64,000 nucleotides of DNA from Oscillospiraceae bacterium. Lineage in GTDB: Bacteria > Bacillota > Clostridia > Oscillospirales > Ruminococcaceae. A model generated the notes under the pieces. That model made no database searches. It saw only the letters and a program-made list of their open reading frames with translations, and was not told where the DNA came from. The stretch's first letter is position 1. Each line of letters starts with the position of its first letter. Below are positions 26,482-35,402 of this stretch, in pieces. A program made the position numbers and the translations under genes. The stretch spans positions 21,707-85,706 of the forward strand of contig CAAGJI010000060.1 of NCBI GenBank assembly GCA_900770195.1, in the 5' to 3' direction.

Positions 26482-26611
26482 ATAAAATACCACCTTTCTT
26501 TTTTATGGAAATGTTTGGAAGTGGGTATTTTTTGATTATGGATCTTGAAAAAAGAAACCACTTTCTTTGCAGGAAAGTAGTCTCTTCTTAAAGGTAATAT
26601 TTTAGATCATC

Positions 26612-27248
26612 TTATTTGCAATAGAATGTATCCTCACAATGAGTTTTACAAATTGCATCACGAAGACAAGTTGTATCGCAAAGCATATCTTCAATTTCTT
26701 CTGCGGAATATCCGTAGTCTAACAGTAAGAGAATGTCATCTTCCGTAACGCCGTAACAACTGCACATTTCAAGCAAAAGTTCTTCCTACTGAGAATAAAA
26801 ATCATCTTCAAAATCATCATACCAATTGAAATATTTGCCATAACTGTAACTTTCATTGACCTCAAATTTAAAATGTGATATAGTACCACTTGAGTCTATT
26901 TTCAAAATATTGCCTTCTTCAATATTTAACAGTTCAAATTTTAATTTGTTGAAACCAGTTTTTTCAGAGCTTTCTTCATGATATTTTCAGTAGATGCATA
27001 AATGTAAAGTCATAATTCTTCAAACAGCAGGAACATCTTATGTAATGGTTGTGTTAGCAGTAAGAACAAAGATTTGTATAATCATCTCCATAAACATCAT
27101 AAATAAAAATTCTTGAATCACAGCAATCACAATAAGTTGTAACTTCATCAAGGCAATCAGTGCAATAAATTTTACCGCCAAATTCCTCGTAATCATCTGA
27201 GTCAATAACTGCTCCGCAATGAGAGCATATAATTTTATTTTCGTTCAT
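26612..27248 (-). pseudogene. Decayed cysteine-rich zinc-ribbon protein gene
   Basis: The start MNENKIICSHCGAVIDSDDY continues through CTDCLDEVTTYCDCCDSRIF to LCSYC, where an in-frame TAA occurs. Coherent sequence then continues (HNHYIRCSCCLKNYDF), changes frame near 26990, reads GFNKLKFELLNIEEGNILKI and KYFNWYDDFEDDFYSQ, meets a TAG at about 26786, and ends with EELLLEMCSCYGVTEDDILL and a final stop. Paired CxxC motifs suggest a zinc-binding protein. At least two stops and one frameshift mark decay. Confidence 0.6.
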
Positions 27249-27274
27249 TTTTAGTTTCCCCCATAAAATAAAAT

Positions 27275-27302
27275 TGCCCTACCGAAATTAATCGGTAGGG
27301 CA
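27275..27302 (-). terminator. Strong hairpin, probable minus-strand terminator
   Basis: TGCCCTACCGA (27275-27285) and TCGGTAGGGCA (27292-27302) are a perfect 11-bp stem with a 6-nt loop. On the minus strand it is followed by ATTTTATTTTAT, so it would end transcription arriving from the remnant gene to its right. Confidence 0.65.
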
Positions 27303-27312
27303 TTGTGTGTGA

Positions 27313-27387
27313 TTAATATTCTTCCGCCAAAAGCATGGTACTATATTCTTCATCATCAATTATATAAATCCTATAAACCCTGCTACA
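27313..27387 (-). pseudogene. C-terminal remnant of an unknown gene
   Basis: A short minus-strand stretch reads CCSRVYRIYIIDDEEYSTML LAEEY then TAA. It has no start and no upstream coding continuation, and lies next to the terminator hairpin. It is probably the tail of a gene cut off when the transporter-NRPS block arrived. Confidence 0.3.
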
Positions 27388-27615
27388 ACAAATATAGGAG
27401 ATTTACCTATTTGTGTATCATGCACATTTCATAATTAATTCTGTAAGCTTATATAGACCTTTCAGACGGTGTTCAGGAACTTTATGAAAAGTCAGTGTAT
27501 TAGATATATAAATTATTATATTATGCATATAAAAATAAAATTAGCTATAAATTTTAATATAGATAGCTTTTGAATTGTGAAGATCTACAATATTTTTGTT
27601 AGGAAAATAAAAATA

Positions 27616-27644
27616 TTGACTTTTATATTTTAATGTAGTATAAT
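27616..27644 (+). promoter_or_regulatory. Promoter of the MacB/FtsX transporter operon
   Basis: TTGACT at 27616-27621 and TATAAT at 27639-27644 are spaced by 17 bp. The palindrome at 27651-27668 covers the predicted transcription start, the classic position for repression. The leader before the first gene is unusually long, about 280 nt. Confidence 0.78.
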
Positions 27645-27650
27645 ATATTA

Positions 27651-27668
27651 AGTTAACTACTGCTAACT
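27651..27668 (+). promoter_or_regulatory. Operator-like palindrome 1 (AGTTA-N8-TAACT)
   Basis: AGTTA ACTACTGC TAACT begins 7 bp after the -10 box. It shares a longer context with site 2: ATTAAGTTA before and TAACTG then TTGTAC after. This indicates that the two sites arose by duplication or bind the same protein. Confidence 0.65.
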
Positions 27669-27857
27669 GTTGTACTTAATGCTCATATTGAATTTTGAAT
27701 TATTCTGTCAATATGGTGTTGTGGATAATAGTTAATAAAACATATTTCGCTGAATAATAGACTCATTGGCTTGTTGTCTTATGTATAATATTCTGAATAT
27801 AGAACAATATATTTAGAAAGGTTTTTGCAAGCATCATGCCTTATTTTTATTACATTA

Positions 27858-27875
27858 AGTTAGCTGAATCTAACT
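27858..27875 (+). promoter_or_regulatory. Operator-like palindrome 2 (AGTTA-N8-TAACT)
   Basis: AGTTA GCTGAATC TAACT lies 59 bp before the transporter start codon. A weak TTGCAA (27825-27830) and TATTAC (27848-27853) pair with 17-bp spacing just upstream may be a second, regulated promoter. Confidence 0.62.
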
Positions 27876-27933
27876 GATTGTACAAAAATTATACTAATTC
27901 GGCATAAAAATTTATTTTGAAAGGATCTTCTTT

Positions 27934-28635
27934 ATGTACATTGAAGTAAAAAATCTAAAGAAAAGTTATGGAAGTGATGCTGGAACTGTTCAGGTTTTAA
28001 AAGGCGTATCTACTTCAATTGAAAAAGGTCAGATGTGTGTTATACAGGGTACGAGTGGCTCTGGAAAATCCACTCTTCTTAATTGCATAGGTGGTCTTGA
28101 TACAATGGATTCAGGTTCTGTTAAAGTTGATAATCAGGAAATATTCGGACTTAAGCCTAATGAACTTTCTGATTACAGAAGAGACAATCTTGGATTCATT
28201 TTTCAGTTTTATAATCTTATTCCAAACTTGACAATAAGGGAAAATGTTCAGGTATGCCAATATCTTGCAAAAAATCCTTTGAATATGGACGATTTGTTTG
28301 AAGTTCTTGGGTTGACTGAACATCAGAATAAATTTCCGTCACAGCTTTCTGGTGGTCAACAGCAAAGATGTGCTATTGCAAGAGCTTTGGTAAAGAATCC
28401 TAAGCTTCTCTTGTGCGATGAACCGACAGGTGCACTTGATTCAAAAACTTCAAGAGATATATTGATTCTTCTTGAAAAAATAAACCAGACATATGGTACA
28501 ACAATGCTTATTGTTACTCATAATAATTCAATAAAAAATATGGTACATAAAGTATTGGTTATAAAAGACGGAATGGTTATGAAAGATTATAATAATACAA
28601 CTATTATTCCTGCAGCTGATTTGGAGGATTTATAA
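27934..28635 (+). CDS. ABC transporter ATP-binding protein (LolD/MacB type)
   Basis: This 233-residue ATPase has Walker A GTSGSGKSTLL, Q-loop FIFQFYNLIPNLT, signature LSGGQQQRCAIARAL, Walker B LLLCDEPTGALD and the His switch VTHN. The FYNLIP sequence and neighbour identify the FtsX-partner (MacB/LolD/SalX) class, which moves antibiotics, peptides or lipids out of the membrane. GAAAGGATC precedes the ATG. Its stop overlaps the permease ATG by one base. Two operator-like palindromes in the leader link it to the NRPS operon. Confidence 0.9.
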   Translation: MYIEVKNLKKSYGSDAGTVQVLKGVSTSIEKGQMCVIQGTSGSGKSTLLNCIGGLDTMDSGSVKVDNQEIFGLKPNELSDYRRDNLGFIFQFYNLIPNLTIRENVQVCQYLAKNPLNMDDLFEVLGLTEHQNKFPSQLSGGQQQRCAIARALVKNPKLLLCDEPTGALDSKTSRDILILLEKINQTYGTTMLIVTHNNSIKNMVHKVLVIKDGMVMKDYNNTTIIPAADLEDL

Positions 28636-31352
28636 TGGTTAATAAGGTTTTAAAGAAAAGAATTTTAAGAGATTTAAAATCAAATTTCTTTAGATATTTT
28701 GCTTTGATAGTTCTCATAATTGTCGGTATTTTTATAGTGGTAAGTATGGCAGGAGCTGCCGAGGTTATTATTAAAGGAACTGATGATAGAAAAATTACGT
28801 GTAATACGGAAGACGGTGAATTTAATGTTTTTATTCCTCTTTCTGAAAGTCAGATATCCGATTTCAAAGATGAAGGAATAGAACTTGAAGCTATGTTCTC
28901 TATTGATTCAGAACTTGACAACGGAAGCGTACTGAGAATTATGGAAAACAGAGACAGTATAAATTTAATAAATGTGGAAAAAGGTAATGTTGCATCAGAT
29001 AATGATGAAACACTTATTGAAAAAAGATACGCTGAAGAACATAATCTCAATGTTGGAGATAAAATAAAAATATCCGGTAAAGAATATACAATATGTGGTA
29101 CAGGTTCTGTTCCGGATTATGAAATGCCTTTGAGAAAAATGTCAGATTCATCTATTGATAGTTCAAGTTTTGGTCTTGCATTTTTCACTTCTGATGAGTA
29201 TAACAATATTATGAAATCATCTGGTCAAATGGCAGAAGATTATACATATGCTTATACTTTAAGCAAAAATGTAAGTCATGATGATGTAAGAGATAAAATA
29301 AAGAATCTTGACTTTGATTATAATGATGTTGAAGATATATATTTTCAGGATTATATAAGCGAACTTACAGAAGACAGAAACAAAATGACAGATGCTATCG
29401 ATGATATTTATGATGGTGTAAATGAACTTGCTGACGGACTTAGTGATGCTGTAGAAAATAATGATTCAATTGTTGACGGCGTGGGAGCTATGTTTGACCA
29501 ATATCTTGCACAGGCTTCTCAGCAACTTAGCAGTGTCGGATTAACTGAATATTTGACAAGGGAAAATTATAAATCACTTCTTGATAAAATTATAAGTTAT
29601 ACTAATTCTCAAGATGTTGTTGCTTTGAAAGCTTCACTTGAAAGTATTGAAGAATTATACAATGGTGTTAAGGAATATACTGACGGAATTACAAGTGCTG
29701 AAGAGGGCAGTGATAAATTAAGAGACGGAGTAAAAAAATTCAAATCTGAAACTAATGATTTTCTTGATGAAAATTACAAAATTGATATAGATAACTTGAA
29801 ATCGTTTACAAAGGCTGAAGATAATCAAAAAATATCATCTGCTTCAACAGACGTAGCAACTAATAAGTCTATGGCTCTTACTGTTGGTGTTGTTTTAATA
29901 GCTTTGTTTACATATGTAATTTCGGTTTTTGTATCACATCAGATACAGAGAGAAACAAGTGTAATAGGTTCACTTTATGCACTTGGTGTAAAGAAAAAAG
30001 ATTTACTCATACATTATATAACATTGCCAACTTTGATTACATTTGTTTCAGGTGTAATAGGAACTTGTGTCGGTTTTAGTAATTTCGGTATAGGTACTCA
30101 AACTCAAGATAGTTATAATTATTTTTCACTTCCGAAATTTGATATAATCCATCCGGTATATCTTCTTATTTATGGTCTTGTTATGCCACCTGTAATATGT
30201 ATTATAGTAAATCTGATTGTTATAAACAAACAACTTTCAAGAACGGCTCTCTCTCTTATGAGAAATGAACAAAAACAACATAAATATAGTAAAGCAAATA
30301 TAAAGAGCGATAAGTTTATAAGTGTATTCAGAAAGCGTCAGCTTCTTAGAGAATCAAGAGCAGTAATAACAATTGTAGTAGGTGTTTTTGTATCAATTCT
30401 TATAATGACTCTTGGAATTGATATATATGCACTTTGTTCAAATATAAAGACGGATACTGTTGAAGATACAAAGTATAATTATATGTATACTTATAAGTAT
30501 CCTGAAAAAACAGTTCCTGCCGGCGGAGAAGAAGTATACACTGAAACATTATCAAAGACATATCTTGGTAATACCCTTGATATAACACTTATGGGAATAA
30601 CAGAAAATAATAAATATTTTAGTGCAAATCCTTCAACAACTGAAAACAGTGTTGTAGTAAGCAACAGCGTTTCTGAAAGATATGGTGTTTCAAAGGGTGA
30701 TATTATAACTCTTACAGATAAAGTAACTAAAGATATACACTCATTTAAAGTAGATGACGTTTGTCAGTATTCTGTTGGATTTACAGTATTTATGGATATT
30801 GATAATATGCGTGAAATGTTTGATAAAGCAGACAATTATTACAATGTTGTCTTGTCAGAAGATAAGCTTGATGTAGATGAAGGAAGACTTTATTCTATAA
30901 TGACAAAAGATGATGTAAAAAAATCATCTGATGTATTTATAAAACTTATGAATCCAACAATTTATATGATAGTTATTGTTTCCGGAATTATATTCTGTGT
31001 AGTGCTTTATCTTATGATGGGCGTTATGATAGACCGTTCAGCATTTGGAATATCTCTTATGAAAGTTTTCGGATTTAGGTCTAAGGAAATAAAGAAGTTA
31101 TATCTTAATGGTAATACTGTAATAATACTTGTAGGTTCTTATTTATCTATAATAATTTCAAAATTACTTGTTGATGCATATTTTCCAAATACAATAGCAA
31201 ATATTGCTTGCGAAATGAATCTTAGCTTACCTGTTTATGCTTATGTAGCTGAGTTTGCATTCGTAACACTTGCATACTTTGTTATAAATACGATTTTAAT
31301 ATTTAAAATCAATAAAATTACACTCGCAGACGTACTCAAAAACAGAGAATAA
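28635..31352 (+). CDS. FtsX-like ABC permease
   Basis: This 905-residue permease has a first membrane helix at about 18-40 and a large external domain (about 45-400) with many Asp/Ser. A first FtsX bundle (about 410-535) begins LTVGVVLIALFTYVISVFV and contains GSLYALGVKKKDLL. A second helix near 577-600, another external domain, and a second FtsX bundle (about 775-900) contain SLMKVFGFRSKEIKKLYL. The duplicated FtsX design matches full-length permeases of antimicrobial-peptide or lipid exporters. In this context it may export the NRPS product or protect against it; this is inferred from adjacency and shared operators. Confidence 0.85.
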   Translation: MVNKVLKKRILRDLKSNFFRYFALIVLIIVGIFIVVSMAGAAEVIIKGTDDRKITCNTEDGEFNVFIPLSESQISDFKDEGIELEAMFSIDSELDNGSVLRIMENRDSINLINVEKGNVASDNDETLIEKRYAEEHNLNVGDKIKISGKEYTICGTGSVPDYEMPLRKMSDSSIDSSSFGLAFFTSDEYNNIMKSSGQMAEDYTYAYTLSKNVSHDDVRDKIKNLDFDYNDVEDIYFQDYISELTEDRNKMTDAIDDIYDGVNELADGLSDAVENNDSIVDGVGAMFDQYLAQASQQLSSVGLTEYLTRENYKSLLDKIISYTNSQDVVALKASLESIEELYNGVKEYTDGITSAEEGSDKLRDGVKKFKSETNDFLDENYKIDIDNLKSFTKAEDNQKISSASTDVATNKSMALTVGVVLIALFTYVISVFVSHQIQRETSVIGSLYALGVKKKDLLIHYITLPTLITFVSGVIGTCVGFSNFGIGTQTQDSYNYFSLPKFDIIHPVYLLIYGLVMPPVICIIVNLIVINKQLSRTALSLMRNEQKQHKYSKANIKSDKFISVFRKRQLLRESRAVITIVVGVFVSILIMTLGIDIYALCSNIKTDTVEDTKYNYMYTYKYPEKTVPAGGEEVYTETLSKTYLGNTLDITLMGITENNKYFSANPSTTENSVVVSNSVSERYGVSKGDIITLTDKVTKDIHSFKVDDVCQYSVGFTVFMDIDNMREMFDKADNYYNVVLSEDKLDVDEGRLYSIMTKDDVKKSSDVFIKLMNPTIYMIVIVSGIIFCVVLYLMMGVMIDRSAFGISLMKVFGFRSKEIKKLYLNGNTVIILVGSYLSIIISKLLVDAYFPNTIANIACEMNLSLPVYAYVAEFAFVTLAYFVINTILIFKINKITLADVLKNRE

Positions 31353-31367
31353 GATTTTTTACATTAT

Positions 31368-31401
31368 TTTATTTATGATGCAGAAATGCATCATAAATAA
31401 A
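31368..31401 (+). terminator. Perfect hairpin with GAAA tetraloop between transporter and NRPS genes
   Basis: TTTATTTATGATGCA (31368-31382) and TGCATCATAAATAAA (31387-31401) are exact complements around a GAAA tetraloop. The stem is AT-rich and lacks a clean T-run afterwards, so it may be a partial terminator or an mRNA end stabiliser that separates transporter and NRPS expression. Confidence 0.6.
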
Positions 31402-31407
31402 AGCGTT

Positions 31408-31429
31408 TTAGTTAGTGTTGACTAACTAA
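31408..31429 (+). promoter_or_regulatory. Operator-like palindrome 3 at the NRPS promoter
   Basis: TTAGTTAG TGTTGA CTAACTAA contains AGTTA-N8-TAACT (31410-31427) and is the most symmetric of the three sites. It overlaps a candidate -35 TTGACT (31418-31423) with TACTAA (31440-31445) as -10. The dyad recalls DtxR/IdeR-type metal repressor sites in general shape, but the regulator is unknown. Confidence 0.6.
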
Positions 31430-31464
31430 TATAAGTTGATACTAATTTCATGAAAGGAAATAAG

Positions 31465-34311
31465 ATGAGCGAAAAAACAAATTTTATGGCTGTCAGAAAA
31501 AAATATCAAGTAGTTAAGGATATAAAGCCGGAACTTATACATAAAAACTTTTTTAAAAATGCTGATGAATACCCTCAAGATATATGTGTTTTTTCATCTG
31601 ACGGTAAGGAATATACATATGGATTTATTGCAGAAAAAGCAAAACAGCTTGCTAAAAAAATAAATGATGTATGTCCCGATGAAAACGAAAAAATAGCTGT
31701 AGTACTTAAAAGGGGAGTAATGCAGGTTATAGCAGTTATGGCAGTTTTGTATTCCGGTCACACATATGTCCCTATAGGAACACATCACCCTGAAGAAAGA
31801 AGAAATAAAGTAATTGAAAAAGCAAATATAAAATGTATAATTTCAGAAACTTCCCTTAATCTTAATCATAATAATTGTAATGTCATATTTGCGGATATGA
31901 TAAGTGAATTTGATGAAAAACTTGAAAGAAATTTAGATAAGACCGATACAGGTTCAATTGCATATATAATTTTTACTTCTGGTTCAACAGGAACTCCTAA
32001 AGGAGTTGCAATAAGCCATAAAGCTGCATGGAATACTATCTGTGATATAAATGAGAGATATTCAGTTAGTAAAGACGATTGTGCAATAGCTATTTCAGCA
32101 CTGGATTTTGATTTATCTGTGTATGATATATTCGGACTTACTTCTGTAGGAGGAAAAATTCTTGAAATAGATGAGTCAATCTCTAAGGAAGCTTCTGAAT
32201 GGACAAGACTTGTTTCAAAATATAATATTACAATATGGAATTCAGTACCTGCACTTTTTGAAATGTTTCTTGTTTCAAAAGACGCAGAAGATGATAAAAA
32301 AACATTACGACTTTCACTTATTTCAGGTGACTGGATTCCGTTATCTTTACCTGAAACAGCACACAAATTGTATCCTGATATAAGATTTATAAGTTTAGGC
32401 GGAGCAACTGAGTGTTCAATATGGTCAAATTACTTTGAGGTTGAAAAAGACTGGCAGAAAAAAATAAGTTCCAAAGAAAATGAATGGAAATCAATTCCTT
32501 ATGGAATGCCACTTACAAACCAGAAATTTAGAGTATGTGATGAAAACGGAAATGACTGCGACAACAATGTAGCAGGCGAGCTTTGGATAGGCGGAAACGG
32601 TGTGGCAGAAGGATATTATAATGAAACAGAACTTACAGAAAAAAGTTTTGTGAATTATGATGGGGAAAAATGGTATAAAACTGGTGACTATGGTTGTTTT
32701 CATAAAACTGGTATAATTGAATTTTTGGGAAGAAAAGATAATCAAGTTAAAGTTTCAGGTTTCAGAATAGAACTTGGAGAAATCGATTCTATAATGGAAA
32801 CTATAGGTTCAATAAATAAATCTTACTCTGTTGTAAAAAAAGTGGGAAATAGTTCTCATATACTGACAGCAGTTACTGCAAAAAGTGCGGTCAGCAATAA
32901 TTTATTTGATAAAGTAGGATTGACTCCTGAAAATTCCATAAATGAAGAACATCAGGCTGAAATAATTGAAAAAACTATTCTTAATATTATAAATAATACT
33001 GAGTTTGCAGAACAAAATCAAAATACAAAGTCATTATGGCTCAAATGGCTTGAGGCGAGAGATGTTTTATCAGAAAATTGTAATCATGGTTCAAGATATG
33101 AAACTGTTTTAAATTATAAAGGTGATGATTTATCAGAAGATGAAAAACAGTTTATGAGTAATACTATAAAATCTGAAAAACTTATATCGGATATTGTGTC
33201 GGGAAAAGAAAGTCAATTAAAAATACTTGAAGATGATTTTCTTTCACCTGAAAAAATGTCGTACAGAGATAATGCTATAAAGTTAATTATTGACGAAATA
33301 TCAGATATAATAAAAAGAGATTATGAAAATAATAAGAAAATACTTAAAATAGCATTTATAGATGGAAGAACAGGTTCAACAATCAAGAAAGTTATCGATA
33401 AACTTATCTTTAAAGAATGTGAAATAACGTATATTGAAAATTCAATGGCAATATTGACAGAGGCAAAAGAAACTTTTGATAATCTTGATATACCAATAAA
33501 TTATGAATATGTATCTGATTATTCCGTTGATAATGAGCTGCTTTTCAAATTTGATTATGTTATTTCAATTAATAGTTTCCATAGATACAAAGATGTTTCA
33601 AAAGTTCTTGAAAAGTGTCAGTTGCTTTTAAATGATAACGGAAAGCTTATGTTTGTTGAGCAAGAGAAATTAATGCCTGTTGGATACATTACAGCAGTTG
33701 TTATTGAAAATGGCTTTGAAAATCTTGATGAAGAAAGAAAAAGAGTTGGCGATCCTATGCTGTCAGCCGATGTTTGGAAAGATTATCTTTTTAAATTTGG
33801 ATATAGTAATGTTAAGCTTACAGAATGTGAAAACAGCAAAACATTCTTTATGGAAGCAATATATAAATCTCAAGATAAAAGGTATTGTGAGTCGGAAATT
33901 AAAGAAAAAATGTCAGAAACAGTATCAGATTATATGATACCTGAATATGTAAAATATTTTTATGACATTCCTTTAAGTGCAAATGGTAAAATAGATAGAA
34001 ATAAAATTACAAGCGAATTTAATGTTGATAAACAGTTTACTGAAGATGATATTTTAAAAACAGAAACTGAAAAAATGGTTGCTTCAATTTGGAAAGAGAT
34101 ACTCGGAGTAGAAAAAATTTCAAGAAACAGCGGTTTTATTGAGATAGGCGGAGATAGTCTTGCGGCAACAAAATTTCTTACAATAATAAAAAATAGAAAT
34201 GGTATTGATATATCACTTCAACAGATGTTTGAAAATCAGTTGCTCTTTAAAATAGCTGATTTGATTGATGAAAAACTTGAGGAAACAGATATGGAGGAAG
34301 GTGAAATATGA
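31465..34311 (+). CDS. NRPS: Cys adenylation domain with embedded MT-like domain, then PCP
   Basis: The ATG at 31465 after AAAGGAAA gives 948 residues. The A domain starts at about 25, with TSGSTGTPKG near 170, DFDLSVYDIFG near 213 and GRKDNQVKVSGFRIELGE near 422; A10 (LSANGKIDR) appears only near 837. The intervening 370 residues resemble the methyltransferase/epimerase-like insert of HMWP2 and PchE, but the SAM motif is degenerate (FIDGRTGS). A PCP follows with GGDSLAAT near 894. By-eye specificity residues read D-L-Y-N-L-S-L-I-W-K, the cysteine code. It has no Cy domain and probably takes its partner from the Cy ending the 2216-residue protein. First gene of the operon. Confidence 0.88.
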   Translation: MSEKTNFMAVRKKYQVVKDIKPELIHKNFFKNADEYPQDICVFSSDGKEYTYGFIAEKAKQLAKKINDVCPDENEKIAVVLKRGVMQVIAVMAVLYSGHTYVPIGTHHPEERRNKVIEKANIKCIISETSLNLNHNNCNVIFADMISEFDEKLERNLDKTDTGSIAYIIFTSGSTGTPKGVAISHKAAWNTICDINERYSVSKDDCAIAISALDFDLSVYDIFGLTSVGGKILEIDESISKEASEWTRLVSKYNITIWNSVPALFEMFLVSKDAEDDKKTLRLSLISGDWIPLSLPETAHKLYPDIRFISLGGATECSIWSNYFEVEKDWQKKISSKENEWKSIPYGMPLTNQKFRVCDENGNDCDNNVAGELWIGGNGVAEGYYNETELTEKSFVNYDGEKWYKTGDYGCFHKTGIIEFLGRKDNQVKVSGFRIELGEIDSIMETIGSINKSYSVVKKVGNSSHILTAVTAKSAVSNNLFDKVGLTPENSINEEHQAEIIEKTILNIINNTEFAEQNQNTKSLWLKWLEARDVLSENCNHGSRYETVLNYKGDDLSEDEKQFMSNTIKSEKLISDIVSGKESQLKILEDDFLSPEKMSYRDNAIKLIIDEISDIIKRDYENNKKILKIAFIDGRTGSTIKKVIDKLIFKECEITYIENSMAILTEAKETFDNLDIPINYEYVSDYSVDNELLFKFDYVISINSFHRYKDVSKVLEKCQLLLNDNGKLMFVEQEKLMPVGYITAVVIENGFENLDEERKRVGDPMLSADVWKDYLFKFGYSNVKLTECENSKTFFMEAIYKSQDKRYCESEIKEKMSETVSDYMIPEYVKYFYDIPLSANGKIDRNKITSEFNVDKQFTEDDILKTETEKMVASIWKEILGVEKISRNSGFIEIGGDSLAATKFLTIIKNRNGIDISLQQMFENQLLFKIADLIDEKLEETDMEEGEI

Positions 34312-35399
34312 TAGGATTAATAGGAGGATATGGTCAGGTTGGAATTGGTGCATTTAAAGTTTTAGAGTCTGAATATGGTTCTGAAAACATAAAAATAGGC
34401 GGAAGAAATCCTGAAAATATTAGCGAAGAAAACAAAAAAATATTAAAGAATGCAAAGATTCAGAAAGTTGATGTTTATAACAAAAATTCACTTGTTGATT
34501 TTATGAAAGATTGTGATTTGATAGTCAATTGTTGCGGACCATCACATAAAATTTCTTATGATATATATAAAACGTCAGAAGAACTGGAAAAAAATTATAT
34601 AGATGCCGGGTTTGATATGAGATTTTCAGGCGAAAAGAACAGCAATATCAAAGCATTATATGGTTGTGGTTCGTCACCTGGATTTTCTGGTATATCTCAG
34701 AAATATCTTGTTTCACTTTTTGATAAAGCGGAAAATCTGAATTACTATTATGGTGGAATTTCAAAATTTACAAGAGCAGCGGCGGAAGATTATCTTATAG
34801 GAGCTTGTGAAGAAAAAACCGGCTTTATGGCAAATTACAGAAATTATAAAAAAGAGCCGTTATCATCATTTGAAAATATTGAAGCAGAACTTCCTTATTT
34901 TTCTGATGATATAAAAATAATACCGTTTTTTGATGATGAATGTGAAGAAACAGCTAAAAAAACAAATATAAAAAATGCTTCATGGTATATAGTTTCCGAA
35001 GGAGAAAAAGTCACATCAATTATGAAAAATGCAAGGTATGGATGGAAAAAAGACAAGGAAAAGTGCATAAATAATTTTATAACAGCTGTTAATCTTGATA
35101 TTATCGAAAAAAAAGAATATATGTGTTTTCTTATAGAATGTGACGGAATTTCAGCAGGGAAGTATACTAAAAAAAGAATGGCAGTAAAATCATATGAGCC
35201 GTCTGATTTGACAGGTTTTATGACAGGAATTTCAGCAATATATTTATTGAATAATGATATAGATAATGGTATTTATACTATGTCTGAAATCGTTTCACCG
35301 GAATATGTATGGAAAATGATGGAACAAAATAATGTGACTGAGATTATGACAATAACAGATGTTGAAGATGATGAATTTTTTGATGAAGGAGAACTTTAA
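34308..35399 (+). CDS. Saccharopine-dehydrogenase-like NAD(P)-dependent oxidoreductase
   Basis: The 363-residue protein starts with a Rossmann fold (MIGLIGGYGQVGIGAFKVL, then IGGRNPENI) and has the saccharopine dehydrogenase-family segment DLIVNCCGPSHKISYDIYKT and NYIDAGFDMRF. It likely reduces or oxidises a C=N or C=C bond of a carrier-bound or released intermediate; the substrate is not readable. The ATG overlaps the NRPS stop (ATGA), so translation is coupled. Presence beside a thiazolinyl imide reductase means the pathway has two candidate ring-reducing enzymes. Confidence 0.78.
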   Translation: MIGLIGGYGQVGIGAFKVLESEYGSENIKIGGRNPENISEENKKILKNAKIQKVDVYNKNSLVDFMKDCDLIVNCCGPSHKISYDIYKTSEELEKNYIDAGFDMRFSGEKNSNIKALYGCGSSPGFSGISQKYLVSLFDKAENLNYYYGGISKFTRAAAEDYLIGACEEKTGFMANYRNYKKEPLSSFENIEAELPYFSDDIKIIPFFDDECEETAKKTNIKNASWYIVSEGEKVTSIMKNARYGWKKDKEKCINNFITAVNLDIIEKKEYMCFLIECDGISAGKYTKKRMAVKSYEPSDLTGFMTGISAIYLLNNDIDNGIYTMSEIVSPEYVWKMMEQNNVTEIMTITDVEDDEFFDEGEL

Positions 35400-35402
35400 A
35401 AT

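Noticed and set aside
32815..33930. Active C-methyltransferase in the first NRPS
   Set aside because: The SAM-binding loop is degenerate, so methylation was not claimed.
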